Shown here piece by piece: positions 36,814 to 44,755 of a stretch of DNA of 64,000 bases. Position 1 is the first letter of the stretch. Every line of letters starts with the position of its first letter. Position numbers and translations under genes: made by a program. The stretch lies in assembly GCA_035565775.1 (NCBI GenBank), contig DATMRW010000025.1, positions 62,001-126,000 of the forward strand, read 5' to 3'. Below the pieces are notes generated by a model. It was given only the letters and a program-made list of their open reading frames with translations, did not search any database and was not told the DNA's origin. The DNA is from PRO6 sp035565775. GTDB taxonomy: Bacteria; Pseudomonadota; Alphaproteobacteria; Rhizobiales; Xanthobacteraceae.

Positions 36814-37218
36814 TCAGTCGAACATCGCGATGCAGTCAATTTCGACATTCACGCCGGCGCGATGCGGCGTGCCGCCGACGCAGGTCCGCGTCACGCGATC
36901 GTTTTCAAAGTAGGTGCGGAACACTTCGTTGAAGCGCGGGAAGTCCGCGACATCGCGCAGGATCACGCGCATGTTGACGACGTTCGCCAGCGTCGCGCCG
37001 CCGGCCTTCAGCACGTTCAGCAGGTTGTCGAGGGTCTGCCGAGTCTGGGCTTCGATGTCGCCATCGATCACGGTGCGCGTCTTCGGATCGAGCGGCCCCT
37101 GGCCCGAGCAGAACAGCATGTTGCCGAAGCGGATCGCCTGGCAGATCGGCGGCGGCTTCTGGTTGTCGGTGAAGCCGGTGGTCGGCGCGGCGTCGGACGT
37201 GATGATGACTTTGGGCAA
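36814..37218 (-). CDS. RidA/YjgF-family deaminase, possible 2-aminomuconate deaminase
   Basis: The 134-residue protein has the RidA fold with FCSGQGPLDPKTRTVIDGDIEAQTRQ and the active-site Arg111 in RTCVGG followed by VEIDCIAMF. RidA proteins hydrolyse reactive enamines or imines. Its partner in the same direction, 93 bases upstream, is 3-hydroxyanthranilate dioxygenase. In aromatic degradation that enzyme's pathway includes a RidA-type 2-aminomuconate deaminase, so this specific role is plausible. A general RidA role is the alternative. A near ribosome-binding site (AGAGAGG) precedes ATG 37218. Confidence 0.83.
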   Translation of the reverse strand: MPKVIITSDAAPTTGFTDNQKPPPICQAIRFGNMLFCSGQGPLDPKTRTVIDGDIEAQTRQTLDNLLNVLKAGGATLANVVNMRVILRDVADFPRFNEVFRTYFENDRVTRTCVGGTPHRAGVNVEIDCIAMFD

Positions 37219-37311
37219 GGCGTATCCTCTCTGAAACGTAGGGGAGCGACCTGCAGGACAGCAGGTCGCGGCTGGTTCGCGGCCGGCGGCTGGCGCCGTG
37301 CGCTGTCAGTC

Positions 37312-37857
37312 TTATTGTCCGGTCGGCTTGGTCGCGGCGCTCTGCGCCATCGCGTTCGGCATCACCGTGCCGCAGCTCTTGCAGGTGCGGGCCTCCTCGT
37401 TGTCGAAGAAGCGCTTGTAGGCCTGCGATACCGGGTCCTTGGTGTAGTCATCGACAACGAAAGTCTCCTCGTGGAGGAAGTTGCCGCAGTTCTGGCAGTA
37501 CCAGTGGAAGCGATCGATCTCGTTCGGATGGCGCGAGCGCTCGACGATCAGGGCGAAGGCATCGGGCGGGAAACGCGGCGAGTGCGGCGTGTTCGGCGGC
37601 ATCCAGTTGGTGGAGCCTTCCGGAATGACGGCGATCTCTTCCTTGCCCTCCGGCGTGCGGTAATGCAGGTGCATCGTGCCGCGGATCATATAGGTGACTT
37701 CGTCGCTGTCGTTGACGTGAAATTCGCTGCGGTATTCGCGGCCGCGGGCGACGAAGGCCAGCGACCCCGGCTCCTGCCACAAAACCTTGACGCGCTGCCC
37801 GCTTGCGGCGAGTTCGTCCGCGATCTTCTGCAGTTCGAGAACTGGCAATTGCTTCAT
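37312..37857 (-). CDS. nbaC: 3-hydroxyanthranilate 3,4-dioxygenase
   Basis: The start at ATG 37857 follows AAGGA; the product has 181 residues. It opens the ring of 3-hydroxyanthranilate, a tryptophan/kynurenine or nitrobenzoate intermediate, using Fe(II). The cupin metal ligands His47, Glu53 and His92 are in the expected places (EFHVNDSDEV and NTPHSPRFP). The bacterial second iron site, a rubredoxin-like CxxC pair, is at 121–124 and 159–162. Length is typical. The RidA-family gene lies downstream, but the semialdehyde dehydrogenase and decarboxylase of the pathway are not in the window. Confidence 0.92.
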   Translation of the reverse strand: MKQLPVLELQKIADELAASGQRVKVLWQEPGSLAFVARGREYRSEFHVNDSDEVTYMIRGTMHLHYRTPEGKEEIAVIPEGSTNWMPPNTPHSPRFPPDAFALIVERSRHPNEIDRFHWYCQNCGNFLHEETFVVDDYTKDPVSQAYKRFFDNEEARTCKSCGTVMPNAMAQSAATKPTGQ

Positions 37858-38135
37858 GGCGATTCCTTCGATGTCTTGACGTTTCGTCGTGGCTTCTTTC
37901 AAGCGAGCGAAGCGAAAATAACAGAAATATCGAAATTTGGAAGCGTTGCAGCGCGCATGGCGGCAGTTTTATCCAGCCGTTTTGGCCTTTTTTGCTTTTT
38001 CGGACGGTGGGTGTTTCTGGAGTGCGATCTGGAATATTCGTAATTTCTACGCCGGATCGCGGGCGCATATGAAAAAAGCCTGCCGGCGGCAGGCTTTGGT
38101 CGGCGCGGATGGCGCTTGATCTGTGCGGCGGGGTG

Positions 38136-38507
38136 TCAGGCCTCCGGAGCGGCGGGCCGCTTGCCCTTGCGGACGAGCTTTTCCATCGCCTTGAACTGTT
38201 CCTTGGCTGCCTGATGAGCTGCATCCTCGATCGAGCGGTAGAGATCGATCAGCTGCCGGCCGACCGGCGTCAGCGTCGCGCCGCCGCCCTTGCGGCCGCC
38301 GGGCGCGGCTTCGATCGCCGGCTTGATCAGCGAGAGGTTGATCTGTTCGACCAGCAGCCAGGCGCGACGGTACGACATCCCGATTTTCCGCGCGCCGCCC
38401 GAGATCGATCCCGTTTCGCTGATGGCTTCGAGGAGGGCGATCTTGCCGGGGCCGATGCGGTCGTCGCTGGTGAGATCGAGGCGGATGCTGAGGTGCGTCT
38501 GTTTCAT
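38136..38507 (-). CDS. modE: ModE-type transcriptional regulator, DNA-binding domain only
   Basis: The 123-residue protein matches the N-terminal winged helix-turn-helix of ModE. GPGKIALLEAISETGSISGGARKIGMSYRRAW is the helix region (residues 19–50), followed by the glycine-rich wing around GGRKGGGATLTPVGRQLI. E. coli ModE has two C-terminal molybdate-binding Mop domains; here the protein ends in a basic tail without them. A free-standing Mop protein is encoded at 44421–44633, and two Mo-box-like sites lie before the receptor and the mop operon. It probably represses or activates those uptake genes. How it senses molybdate without a Mop domain is open. Confidence 0.87.
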   Translation of the reverse strand: MKQTHLSIRLDLTSDDRIGPGKIALLEAISETGSISGGARKIGMSYRRAWLLVEQINLSLIKPAIEAAPGGRKGGGATLTPVGRQLIDLYRSIEDAAHQAAKEQFKAMEKLVRKGKRPAAPEA

Positions 38508-38853
38508 GCGCGTGGATTTTCTGTTGTAGCCAATCGTATATCAGGGTGTGCCCGGCATGCCGTTGCGCCGGGGCCAGCATCATCGGCTGACAGAGGGGCG
38601 CCGCGTAAGATTGCGGTAAACCAGCACGGCAACGGCAAGAATCCAGGTTTTGGACGGCGGGGCGGCCCGCCACATCAGGGCTGCTGGCCGCAGCGGCGGC
38701 AACAGCCTGGGAGCGTTTCGATCATACGCGGGTTTGATCGCGCGCGATAGCGCGCCGTCCGTGGACTCTGAATCTGCTGCGGCGATTCTGCTGTCCCGAA
38801 GTTAGACACAGCGAACCCTTTCGCGATCCGCGCGCGCTTGTCCTCGTAGATGA
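38508..38853. other. Divergent intergenic region between modE and the receptor gene
   Basis: About 345 bases up to the Mo-box. It must contain the modE promoter. A partial half-site (ATCGTATAT at 38533–38541) sits 26 bases upstream of modE, but it lacks one base of the consensus and has no partner. No gene was recognised. Confidence 0.5.
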
Positions 38854-38881
38854 ATCGTTATATCCAGCCAAGCATAGCGAG
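38854..38881. promoter_or_regulatory. Putative Mo-box (ModE-binding site) upstream of the TonB-dependent receptor
   Basis: The site reads ATCGTTATATC, then CAGCCA, then AGCATAGCGAG. Against the published ModE consensus (ATCGnTATATA, six bases, TATATAnCGAT) it matches 15 of 20 fixed positions with the exact spacing; the core inverted repeat is TCGTTAT/ATAGCGA. It ends 51 bases before the receptor start, where a bound repressor would cover the promoter. Confidence 0.72.
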
Positions 38882-38932
38882 CGATGTGGCGGATCTCGGG
38901 TCCGCAAACGAATACTTGGGGGCTTTTGAGAG

Positions 38933-40999
38933 ATGCAGATCGGTAAGCGTGTGCTGTTGTCATCAGCGGCACTGGCGGCGCTGTGCGTCAATGCGGTCGC
39001 GCAGGAGCGCGAGGGTGTGTTCAACCTCGGTGAAATCTATGTCGTTGGTGCGCCAAAGGATGGGGGCGCAGGCGTCGGCGGTTCGACGGTGACGCGCGAG
39101 CAGACCTGGGCGTTCGAGAAAAATACGCTCGATCAGGCCGTCAACATGGTGCCGGGCGTCGTCAGCACGATGGACGCCAACGGCCGCCGCAATGAGAGCG
39201 ACGTGTTTGTCCGCGGCTTCGGGCGCTGGCAGGTGCCGCTGATGATCGACGGCGTGCGCGTCTACCTGCCTGCGGACAACCGGCTCGATTTCGGGCGCTT
39301 CCTGACCAACGACATTGCCGAGATCCAGATCCAGAAGGGCTACGTGTCGGTTCTCGACGGACCCGGCGGCATGGGTGGCGCGATCAATCTCGTGACGCGC
39401 AAGCCGGTGAAGCCGTTCGAGGCCGAGTTCATCGGCGGCACGACGCTGGACAACACCGGCAAATTCCAGGGCTGGAACAGCTACGCGATGCTCGGCTCGC
39501 GGCAGACCGATTACTATGTTCAGGGCAGCGCGAGCTTTCTCAATCAGGATTTCTGGTCGCTCTCGCGCGACTACCAGCCGACTGCAAATTCGATGCAGGA
39601 CGCTGGCCGCCGCATGAGCTCCGACACGCGTGACTGGCGCGTCAACCTGAAGGCCGGCTACACGCCGAATGCGACCGACGAATACAGCATCAACTTCATC
39701 AAGCAGGCCGGCGAGAAGGGCGCGCCGCTGAACGTCTACAACAATCCGCAGGTGCCGCCGAACAGCTTTTGGCGCTGGCCGGGGTGGAACGTGCAGAACC
39801 TGTCGTTCCACTCGAACACCGAGCTTGGCGAAGCGTCCTATGTGAAGACGAAGCTGTTCTACAACACCTTCGACAATGCGCTCGATGCCTTCGACGACAT
39901 CAGCTACACGTCGCAATCGGCCAATGGCCGCTTCCGGTCGTTCTATGCGGACAGCGCGCGCGGCGGCTCGGTCGAGGCCGGCACCGAACTCATTCCGATG
40001 AACACGCTGAAGGCGGCGTTCCACTATCGCGAGGATCTGCACACCGAGTGGAACCACAATCGCCCGACCAGCGCGCAGTTCAGCAACATCGAGCCGAGGC
40101 AGGATCAGACCCAGACGACCTGGTCCGCTGCGCTCGAAAATACGTTCCATGTCACGCCGGACGTCGATCTCGTCGGTGGCATCAGCTACGACAAGTACTG
40201 GATCGGCAAGGCCGAGGAGTTCAACAGCTCGATCGGAAAGTTCGAATATCCGAAGGGTGGCGCGGACGCGTTCAACTGGCAGACCGCAGCGATCTGGCGC
40301 TACAGCAACACGGCGCAGCTTCATGCCAGTATTTCGGATCGCGCGCGCTTCCCGACGATCTTTGAGCTCTACAGCACCCGTTTTGGCACTGCGACACCGA
40401 ACCCGGATCTCGGGCCGGAACGCGCCACCAACTATGAAATCGGCTGGAAGGGCCTCGTCACCAGCAACGCCCGCGCCAGCGCGGCCGTGTTTTACAGCGA
40501 CGTGCGCGACCTGATCCAGACGGTGCAGATCTCGCCCGGCATCACGCAGACGCAAAACGTCGGCAACGGCCACTTCTACGGCTTCGAAGTGTCGGCGGAG
40601 GCGCAGATCAATCCGGCGCTCAAGGTCGGCGGCAACTTCACCTACATCTATCGCACCATCAAGGATCCGTTGCAGCCGGACCTGCGCCCGACCGGTGTGC
40701 CGACCAACAAGGCATTCCTCTATCTGGCATGGCAGCCGATGGAGCGGCTGACGATCACGCCAAGCCTCGAAATCGCCAGCGCGCGCTGGAGCGACGTGAA
40801 TACCAATCCGGCTCAGGCGTTCCCCTATGTGCTGACCGGCGCCTATACGCTGGCCAACATCCAGGCGGACTACAAGGTCTCGAAGAACTTTGATATCGCG
40901 GCCGGCATCAAGAATATTTTTGACCAGAACTTTGAGATCGCATGGGGGCTGCCGCAGCCGGGCCGCACCTTCTACGCAAAGGCCCGTGCCACGTTCTGA
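38933..40999 (+). CDS. TonB-dependent outer-membrane receptor, probably for a molybdenum/tungsten compound
   Basis: The 688-residue protein has a signal peptide (to about NAVAQ, residue 22) and a TonB-box-like GEIYVVG. The plug domain contains VPGVVSTMDANG, DVFVRGFGRWQVPLMIDGVRV and GPGGMGGAINLVTRKP. A 22-strand-type barrel follows, ending in the aromatic terminus (YAKARATF). These proteins import metal complexes or other large or scarce substrates using the proton motive force through TonB. A Mo-box lies 51 bases upstream, modE is divergent, and the convergent operon encodes Mop and an ABC importer. I therefore infer molybdate, tungstate or a metallophore complex as substrate; an iron siderophore is the alternative. 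Confidence 0.88.
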   Translation: MQIGKRVLLSSAALAALCVNAVAQEREGVFNLGEIYVVGAPKDGGAGVGGSTVTREQTWAFEKNTLDQAVNMVPGVVSTMDANGRRNESDVFVRGFGRWQVPLMIDGVRVYLPADNRLDFGRFLTNDIAEIQIQKGYVSVLDGPGGMGGAINLVTRKPVKPFEAEFIGGTTLDNTGKFQGWNSYAMLGSRQTDYYVQGSASFLNQDFWSLSRDYQPTANSMQDAGRRMSSDTRDWRVNLKAGYTPNATDEYSINFIKQAGEKGAPLNVYNNPQVPPNSFWRWPGWNVQNLSFHSNTELGEASYVKTKLFYNTFDNALDAFDDISYTSQSANGRFRSFYADSARGGSVEAGTELIPMNTLKAAFHYREDLHTEWNHNRPTSAQFSNIEPRQDQTQTTWSAALENTFHVTPDVDLVGGISYDKYWIGKAEEFNSSIGKFEYPKGGADAFNWQTAAIWRYSNTAQLHASISDRARFPTIFELYSTRFGTATPNPDLGPERATNYEIGWKGLVTSNARASAAVFYSDVRDLIQTVQISPGITQTQNVGNGHFYGFEVSAEAQINPALKVGGNFTYIYRTIKDPLQPDLRPTGVPTNKAFLYLAWQPMERLTITPSLEIASARWSDVNTNPAQAFPYVLTGAYTLANIQADYKVSKNFDIAAGIKNIFDQNFEIAWGLPQPGRTFYAKARATF

Positions 41000-41016
41000 G
41001 CCGATTTGAATCAGTG

Positions 41017-41054
41017 AAACGCGCGCCAAAAGAAGATTTTGGCGCGCGTTTTTT
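41017..41054. terminator. Strong bidirectional terminator after the receptor gene
   Basis: AAACGCGCGCCAAAA (41017–41031) pairs perfectly with TTTTGGCGCGCGTTT (41037–41051) around a 5-nt loop and runs into further T. It sits between two convergent units and can stop both. Confidence 0.93.
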
Positions 41055-41077
41055 GTGCTGAAGAAAAGGGCTTTCGG

Positions 41078-41856
41078 TCAGCGTCGCCCGGCACTCGGGC
41101 CGACGACAAGGCGGCCGGATTGAGTCTGCTCGACTTCGACCTGAACGCCATAGAGATTTGACAGCTCAGTCGAGGTCAGCACCTCATTCACCGGGCCGGT
41201 GACGAAATGATTGCCGGCGCCGAGCACCGCGACCGCATGGGCGATGGCGAAGGCCTGCTCCGGCTCGTGGGTCGAGAGGACGATGGCAAGGTCCTTTTCC
41301 GCGAGCGCGCTCACCGTATCGAGCACACGGATGCGGTTGCCGAGATCGAGGCTCGCGGTCGGCTCGTCCATGACGACGATTTTCGACTGTTGCGCCAGCG
41401 CGCGGGCGATGAACACGAGTTGCCGTTGTCCGCCGGAAATCCGCGTCACGTCGCGATGCGCAAGGCTGGCGATGCCGAGGAGGTCGAGCGCAGCCATCGC
41501 CGCTTCATAGTCGTTCGGCTTGGGGCTGCCGAAGGCATCGAGATAGGCGGTGCGCCCCATCACCACGAGATCGAGGGCGCTGTATGCGACTCGGTCGTGT
41601 GCGCCTGCGGCACATAGGCGATGCGGCGGGCGATCTCCTGCCTGGTGATGGCAGAAATCCGCGCGTCGCCGATCATGACGTCTCCGGCCAGCGCCGGGAG
41701 CAGGCCGAGCAGCGTCTTGAACAGCGTCGTTTTGCCGACACCATTGGGCCCGAGCAGGCAGGTGACCGTGCCCGGCTGGCAGGCGAGGTTGATGTGTTGC
41801 ACGATCGGTGCGTGGCCGTAACCGATGGCGAGGTTTTTCGCGGCCAGCAGGCTCAT
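41078..41856 (-). pseudogene. FecE/BtuD-type ABC transporter ATPase, frameshifted
   Basis: The gene starts at ATG 41856 (MSLLAAKNLAIGYGHAP) with Walker A LLGPNGVGKTTLFK and Q-loop IAYVPQAHTTE. The frame then breaks and stops at 41560. The other frame, from about 41587, resumes at once with AYSALDLVVMGRTAYLDAF and continues with the signature RISGGQRQLVFIARAL, Walker B IVVMDEPTASLDLG and the switch His in LSTHEP. The two halves together give about 259 residues, normal for the family. The junction lacks one base at about 41588–41589 (a TTC codon reduced to TC would explain it). It may be a true inactivating mutation or a sequencing error. The ATG overlaps the permease stop. Confidence 0.87.
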
Positions 41857-42857
41857 GGCAGCACCTGCTTGCGCCGATGGGCGAGAAGCCAGACGAAGAC
41901 CGGGCCGCCGATGACGGCCGTGAGCACGCCGAGCGGAATTTCGATGACCGCCGCCGAGCGGGCCAGCGTATCGACCGCGATCATGAACGATGCGCCGAGC
42001 AGGGTGGCTGCGGGCAGTTGCCGGTCGAAGCGCGGGCCGATGAGAAGCCGCGCCATATGCGGGACCATCAGGCCGACCCAACCGATGACGCCGGAGATGG
42101 CGACGACGCTCGCAGTCGCCAGCGTCGCGCCCGCGATGACAATCGCGCGTACCCTGCCGACCTCGACGCCGAGCGCGCGCGCCTCGTCGTCGCCGAGCGA
42201 GAGCACGCCGATCTTCCAGCGCAGCAGCATCAGTGGCGCAAGGCCGATGAGGACGACGGGCAGGGTAGCGGCGAGATCCGCAGCCTTGACCCCGGCGAGG
42301 CTGCCGAGCAGCCAGAACGTGATCGCCGGCAACTGGTCGTAAGGGTCGGCCAGCACCTTGACCAGCGAGATCGCCGCGCCTGCCAGCGCGCCGACGACGA
42401 TGCCGGCGAGGACGAGCACCAAAATATCGTTGCCGCCGCGCAGCGCCCGCGACAGTGCAATGACGATGGCGACCACGGCAAGACCGCCGCCGAAGCCGAG
42501 GAACTGGATCATCGCGACCGGCAGGCCGAGCAGGATGCCCGTCACGGCGCCGAGGCCGGCGCCGGTCGAGACGCCAAGAATGTCCGGCGACACCAGCGGA
42601 TTGCGGAACAGGCTTTGATAGGCCGCGCCCGCAGCCGCCAGCGCCGCGCCGACAAGGCCCGCCGCAAGCACGCGCGGCAGGCGGATGTTGAACAGCACGG
42701 TCGCGATGTCCGCCGGGATCGCCTGGCCGAGCGCTGCGCGCATCAAGGCGTCCAGCACGACGAGCGGCGGCAGGCGATAGGGGCCGATGCCCGCGGCGAG
42801 CAGCGCCACCGCCGCAAGGACGGCAGCGAGCGACAGGAGGATCGTCGGCGCGCGCAC
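41853..42857 (-). CDS. FecCD/BtuC-type ABC transporter permease
   Basis: The 334-residue inner-membrane protein starts at GTG 42857 and has about ten helices. It contains LPRVLAAGLVGAALAAAGAAYQSLFRNPLVSPDILGVSTGAG, the hallmark of the FecCD family of type II importers. It starts 9 bases after the binding-protein stop and overlaps the ATPase start by four bases. The same architecture is used by Haemophilus influenzae MolBCA, a molybdate/tungstate importer, which supports the metal assignment made from context. Fe-siderophore and cobalamin importers share it. Confidence 0.92.
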   Translation of the reverse strand: MRAPTILLSLAAVLAAVALLAAGIGPYRLPPLVVLDALMRAALGQAIPADIATVLFNIRLPRVLAAGLVGAALAAAGAAYQSLFRNPLVSPDILGVSTGAGLGAVTGILLGLPVAMIQFLGFGGGLAVVAIVIALSRALRGGNDILVLVLAGIVVGALAGAAISLVKVLADPYDQLPAITFWLLGSLAGVKAADLAATLPVVLIGLAPLMLLRWKIGVLSLGDDEARALGVEVGRVRAIVIAGATLATASVVAISGVIGWVGLMVPHMARLLIGPRFDRQLPAATLLGASFMIAVDTLARSAAVIEIPLGVLTAVIGGPVFVWLLAHRRKQVLP

Positions 42858-42866
42858 TGTTTCAGG

Positions 42867-43910
42867 TCATCTGGCGGAGGGGCCGAGCAGGCGGGTGAGC
42901 GCCGCGTCGTCCAGCTCGACCTGGTAGAACAGCTTGTAGAATGCGCGCACCTGTTCGCCGAGGTTGCCGCTGGCGTCATCCGGGTAGAACTTGTGAGTCA
43001 GCCAGGTCAGGCCGATCAGGCGATTGACGGAGGGTGGCGCGTCGATGAAGCCGTAAGGCATATTTGGCGCCAGATACACCCGCCGATCCATCACCGCCTG
43101 CACCGACCGCCACTCGGGCTTCTGATGGACGGTTGCGAAAAACTGCTGGTCGAGGGTGACGATCGTGTCCGGCCGCCAGGTCATCAACTGTTCGAGCGAT
43201 GCGTTTGCGATGCCGCCTTTCTGGCGCAGCCCTTCGACGACGTTGATCGCGCCGACCCGCTCGATGATCTCGGTGTTGATTGAGCCGCGCGAGCCGGTTT
43301 CCAGCCCTTCCGGCCCGCGCGCGAGATAGACGCGCGGGCGTTTGCCCTGCGGCACCTTTGCGAGAATGCGATCGACCTCGGCAAAAGCCTCTTCGGCGGC
43401 TTTTGCGAGCTCTTCGCCGCGCGGTGCAACGTTGAGGATGCCTGCCAGCAGGCGGATCGCGGCGGCGGTGTTTTCGAAGCGACCGTCGATGAGGAGGTAG
43501 GGAATGCCGGTTTGCGCCTGCACGCGGTCGGCGAGCGAGCGGTAGGTGTCGTTGATCGTGCCGAAATCGATGATCAGATCGGGCTTCGCCGCCATCAGCC
43601 GCTCGAGGTTAAGCGTGTCGCCGCGGCCGGTGAGGCGGCCGAGCTCCGGCAGGTTGCGAACGGCGGGGAGCAGAAACGGCTTTTCCTCCTCGCGCGGCAC
43701 CTTGACCCAGCCGATCATTTTTTCCGGCGCGAGGACATAGAGCAGTGCCGAGGCCGGCGGACCCGCGGCGAAGACGCGGGCGATGCTGGCCGGCACATTC
43801 ACTGCGCGACCGGCGGAGTCGGTGACCGTTCGCGCCATGGCCGGCGTCGCGATCGCGAACAGCAGCGATGCGATCAGGGCGGCAACGATGTTGAGGCGGC
43901 GAGGCGTCAT
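42867..43910 (-). CDS. FecB/BtuF-type periplasmic substrate-binding protein
   Basis: The 347-residue protein has a signal peptide (ending near ATPAMA) and then the TroA/BtuF-like fold: VTDSAGRAVNVPASIARVFA, LNLERLMAAKPDLIIDFG and WRPDTIVTLDQQFF. Two lobes are joined by a long helix (around 165–190). It would deliver the substrate to the permease encoded next. Molybdate-binding MolA of H. influenzae is of this class, unlike classical ModA. Its ATG overlaps the stop of the TrmO-like gene (ATGA). Confidence 0.9.
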   Translation of the reverse strand: MTPRRLNIVAALIASLLFAIATPAMARTVTDSAGRAVNVPASIARVFAAGPPASALLYVLAPEKMIGWVKVPREEEKPFLLPAVRNLPELGRLTGRGDTLNLERLMAAKPDLIIDFGTINDTYRSLADRVQAQTGIPYLLIDGRFENTAAAIRLLAGILNVAPRGEELAKAAEEAFAEVDRILAKVPQGKRPRVYLARGPEGLETGSRGSINTEIIERVGAINVVEGLRQKGGIANASLEQLMTWRPDTIVTLDQQFFATVHQKPEWRSVQAVMDRRVYLAPNMPYGFIDAPPSVNRLIGLTWLTHKFYPDDASGNLGEQVRAFYKLFYQVELDDAALTRLLGPSAR

Positions 43911-44428
43911 GTCATCGTCCGCTCGAGGTCGCCCGCGGTAGGTTGAGCCATCGGGATGAAGAGGGTGCGGTCCGGTTTGAGGTCGAGCAAGGGCGTGCCG
44001 TCGAGGCAGTCCATGCCGCGCACAAGGAGCGTCGCGCCTTCGACGGCGACAAGCTCGACGATCGAGGTTGCGATCGGATTGGGGCGGAGCGGCGAGCGGA
44101 TGGAAAAGGTGCCGCGCGTTGCGCCATCGTCGCGCGGGCTTTGCAGCACGACGTCGCGACGCGATTCATGCAGCCAGTACAGCACTTCGAGACGGCTGAA
44201 TTCGGCGATGTCCTGCAGCGCGTCCTGCCATGGCTCGAACAGTTCGATGCGGCAGATCGGCCCGTCAAAGAAGCCTTGGCGCGGGCAATCGGCGCGCGAG
44301 CGCCAGGGCGTTCTGATCCGGCCGATATAGATCAGGCTGGCATCTTTCGGGGCGGGGGCCGAGACGGTCCGTTCGCCCTTGCGCAGCCCGTTCACGAGAT
44401 TGCCGTCACCAAACTTGTTTTCACTCAT
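43907..44428 (-). CDS. TrmO/TsaA-like (UPF0066) protein inside the metal-uptake operon
   Basis: The 173-residue protein has the TsaA-like beta-barrel domain: LIYIGRIRTPWRSRADCPRQG near the start, FSIRSPLRPNPIATSIVELV in the middle, and GMDCLDGTPLLDLKPD near the end. In E. coli TrmO this fold uses S-adenosylmethionine to methylate t6A37 of tRNA-Thr. Here it is shorter and lacks the extra C-terminal domain. The start overlaps mop and the stop overlaps the binding-protein start, so it is firmly part of the operon. That suggests a role linked to the metal, perhaps modifying a ligand or a small molecule (inference). Confidence 0.82.
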   Translation of the reverse strand: MSENKFGDGNLVNGLRKGERTVSAPAPKDASLIYIGRIRTPWRSRADCPRQGFFDGPICRIELFEPWQDALQDIAEFSRLEVLYWLHESRRDVVLQSPRDDGATRGTFSIRSPLRPNPIATSIVELVAVEGATLLVRGMDCLDGTPLLDLKPDRTLFIPMAQPTAGDLERTMT

Positions 44429-44633
44429 TCACTGCCACGAGAACATCGGAGGCTTTGATCACGGCCGTGGCTTTGCCGCCCTTGGCCAGTTTCAGCTCGT
44501 CCACCGCCTCGTTGGTGATCGAAGCCGTGACAACGGCGCCGCCGCCGATGTCGATGCGAACATGCGATGTGGTGGCGCCCTTGACGACGTCCACGATCGA
44601 GCCCTTGAGCTGATTGCGCGCGCTGATCTTCAT
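44421..44633 (-). CDS. mop: Molbindin (Mop-domain molybdate/tungstate-binding protein)
   Basis: The 70-residue protein is a single Mop (TOBE) domain: MKISARNQLKGSIVDVVKGA, then TTSHVRIDIGGGAVVTASIT and KAGKATAVIKASDVL-like residues in the C-terminal half. The SARNQLKG motif is diagnostic. Such proteins form hexamers that store molybdate or tungstate in the cytoplasm. It is the first gene of the uptake operon, overlaps the TrmO-like gene by 8 bases, and has a Mo-box about 120 bases upstream. It might also supply the molybdate-sensing part missing from the short ModE protein. Confidence 0.95.
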   Translation of the reverse strand: MKISARNQLKGSIVDVVKGATTSHVRIDIGGGAVVTASITNEAVDELKLAKGGKATAVIKASDVLVAVNE

Positions 44634-44755
44634 TCACTCTCTCCATGGGGGCGAGGCGGGTACAACAAGCTGCAACGCCGGAAGCCACCGCAAAAACACG
44701 GCAACCGGGTGGCATCTTTAACCGGCCAGCTACTCCGCAGAGTTCATCCGAGCAA

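Noticed and set aside
38533..38541. Possible third Mo-box upstream of modE (ATCGTATAT)
   Set aside because: One base of the half-site is missing and no partner half-site stands at the right distance.
38963..41029. 688-residue minus-strand open frame opposite the TonB-dependent receptor
   Set aside because: Nearly the same length as the receptor gene but in the opposite direction; His/Arg/Asp-rich composition, no signal peptide or motif.
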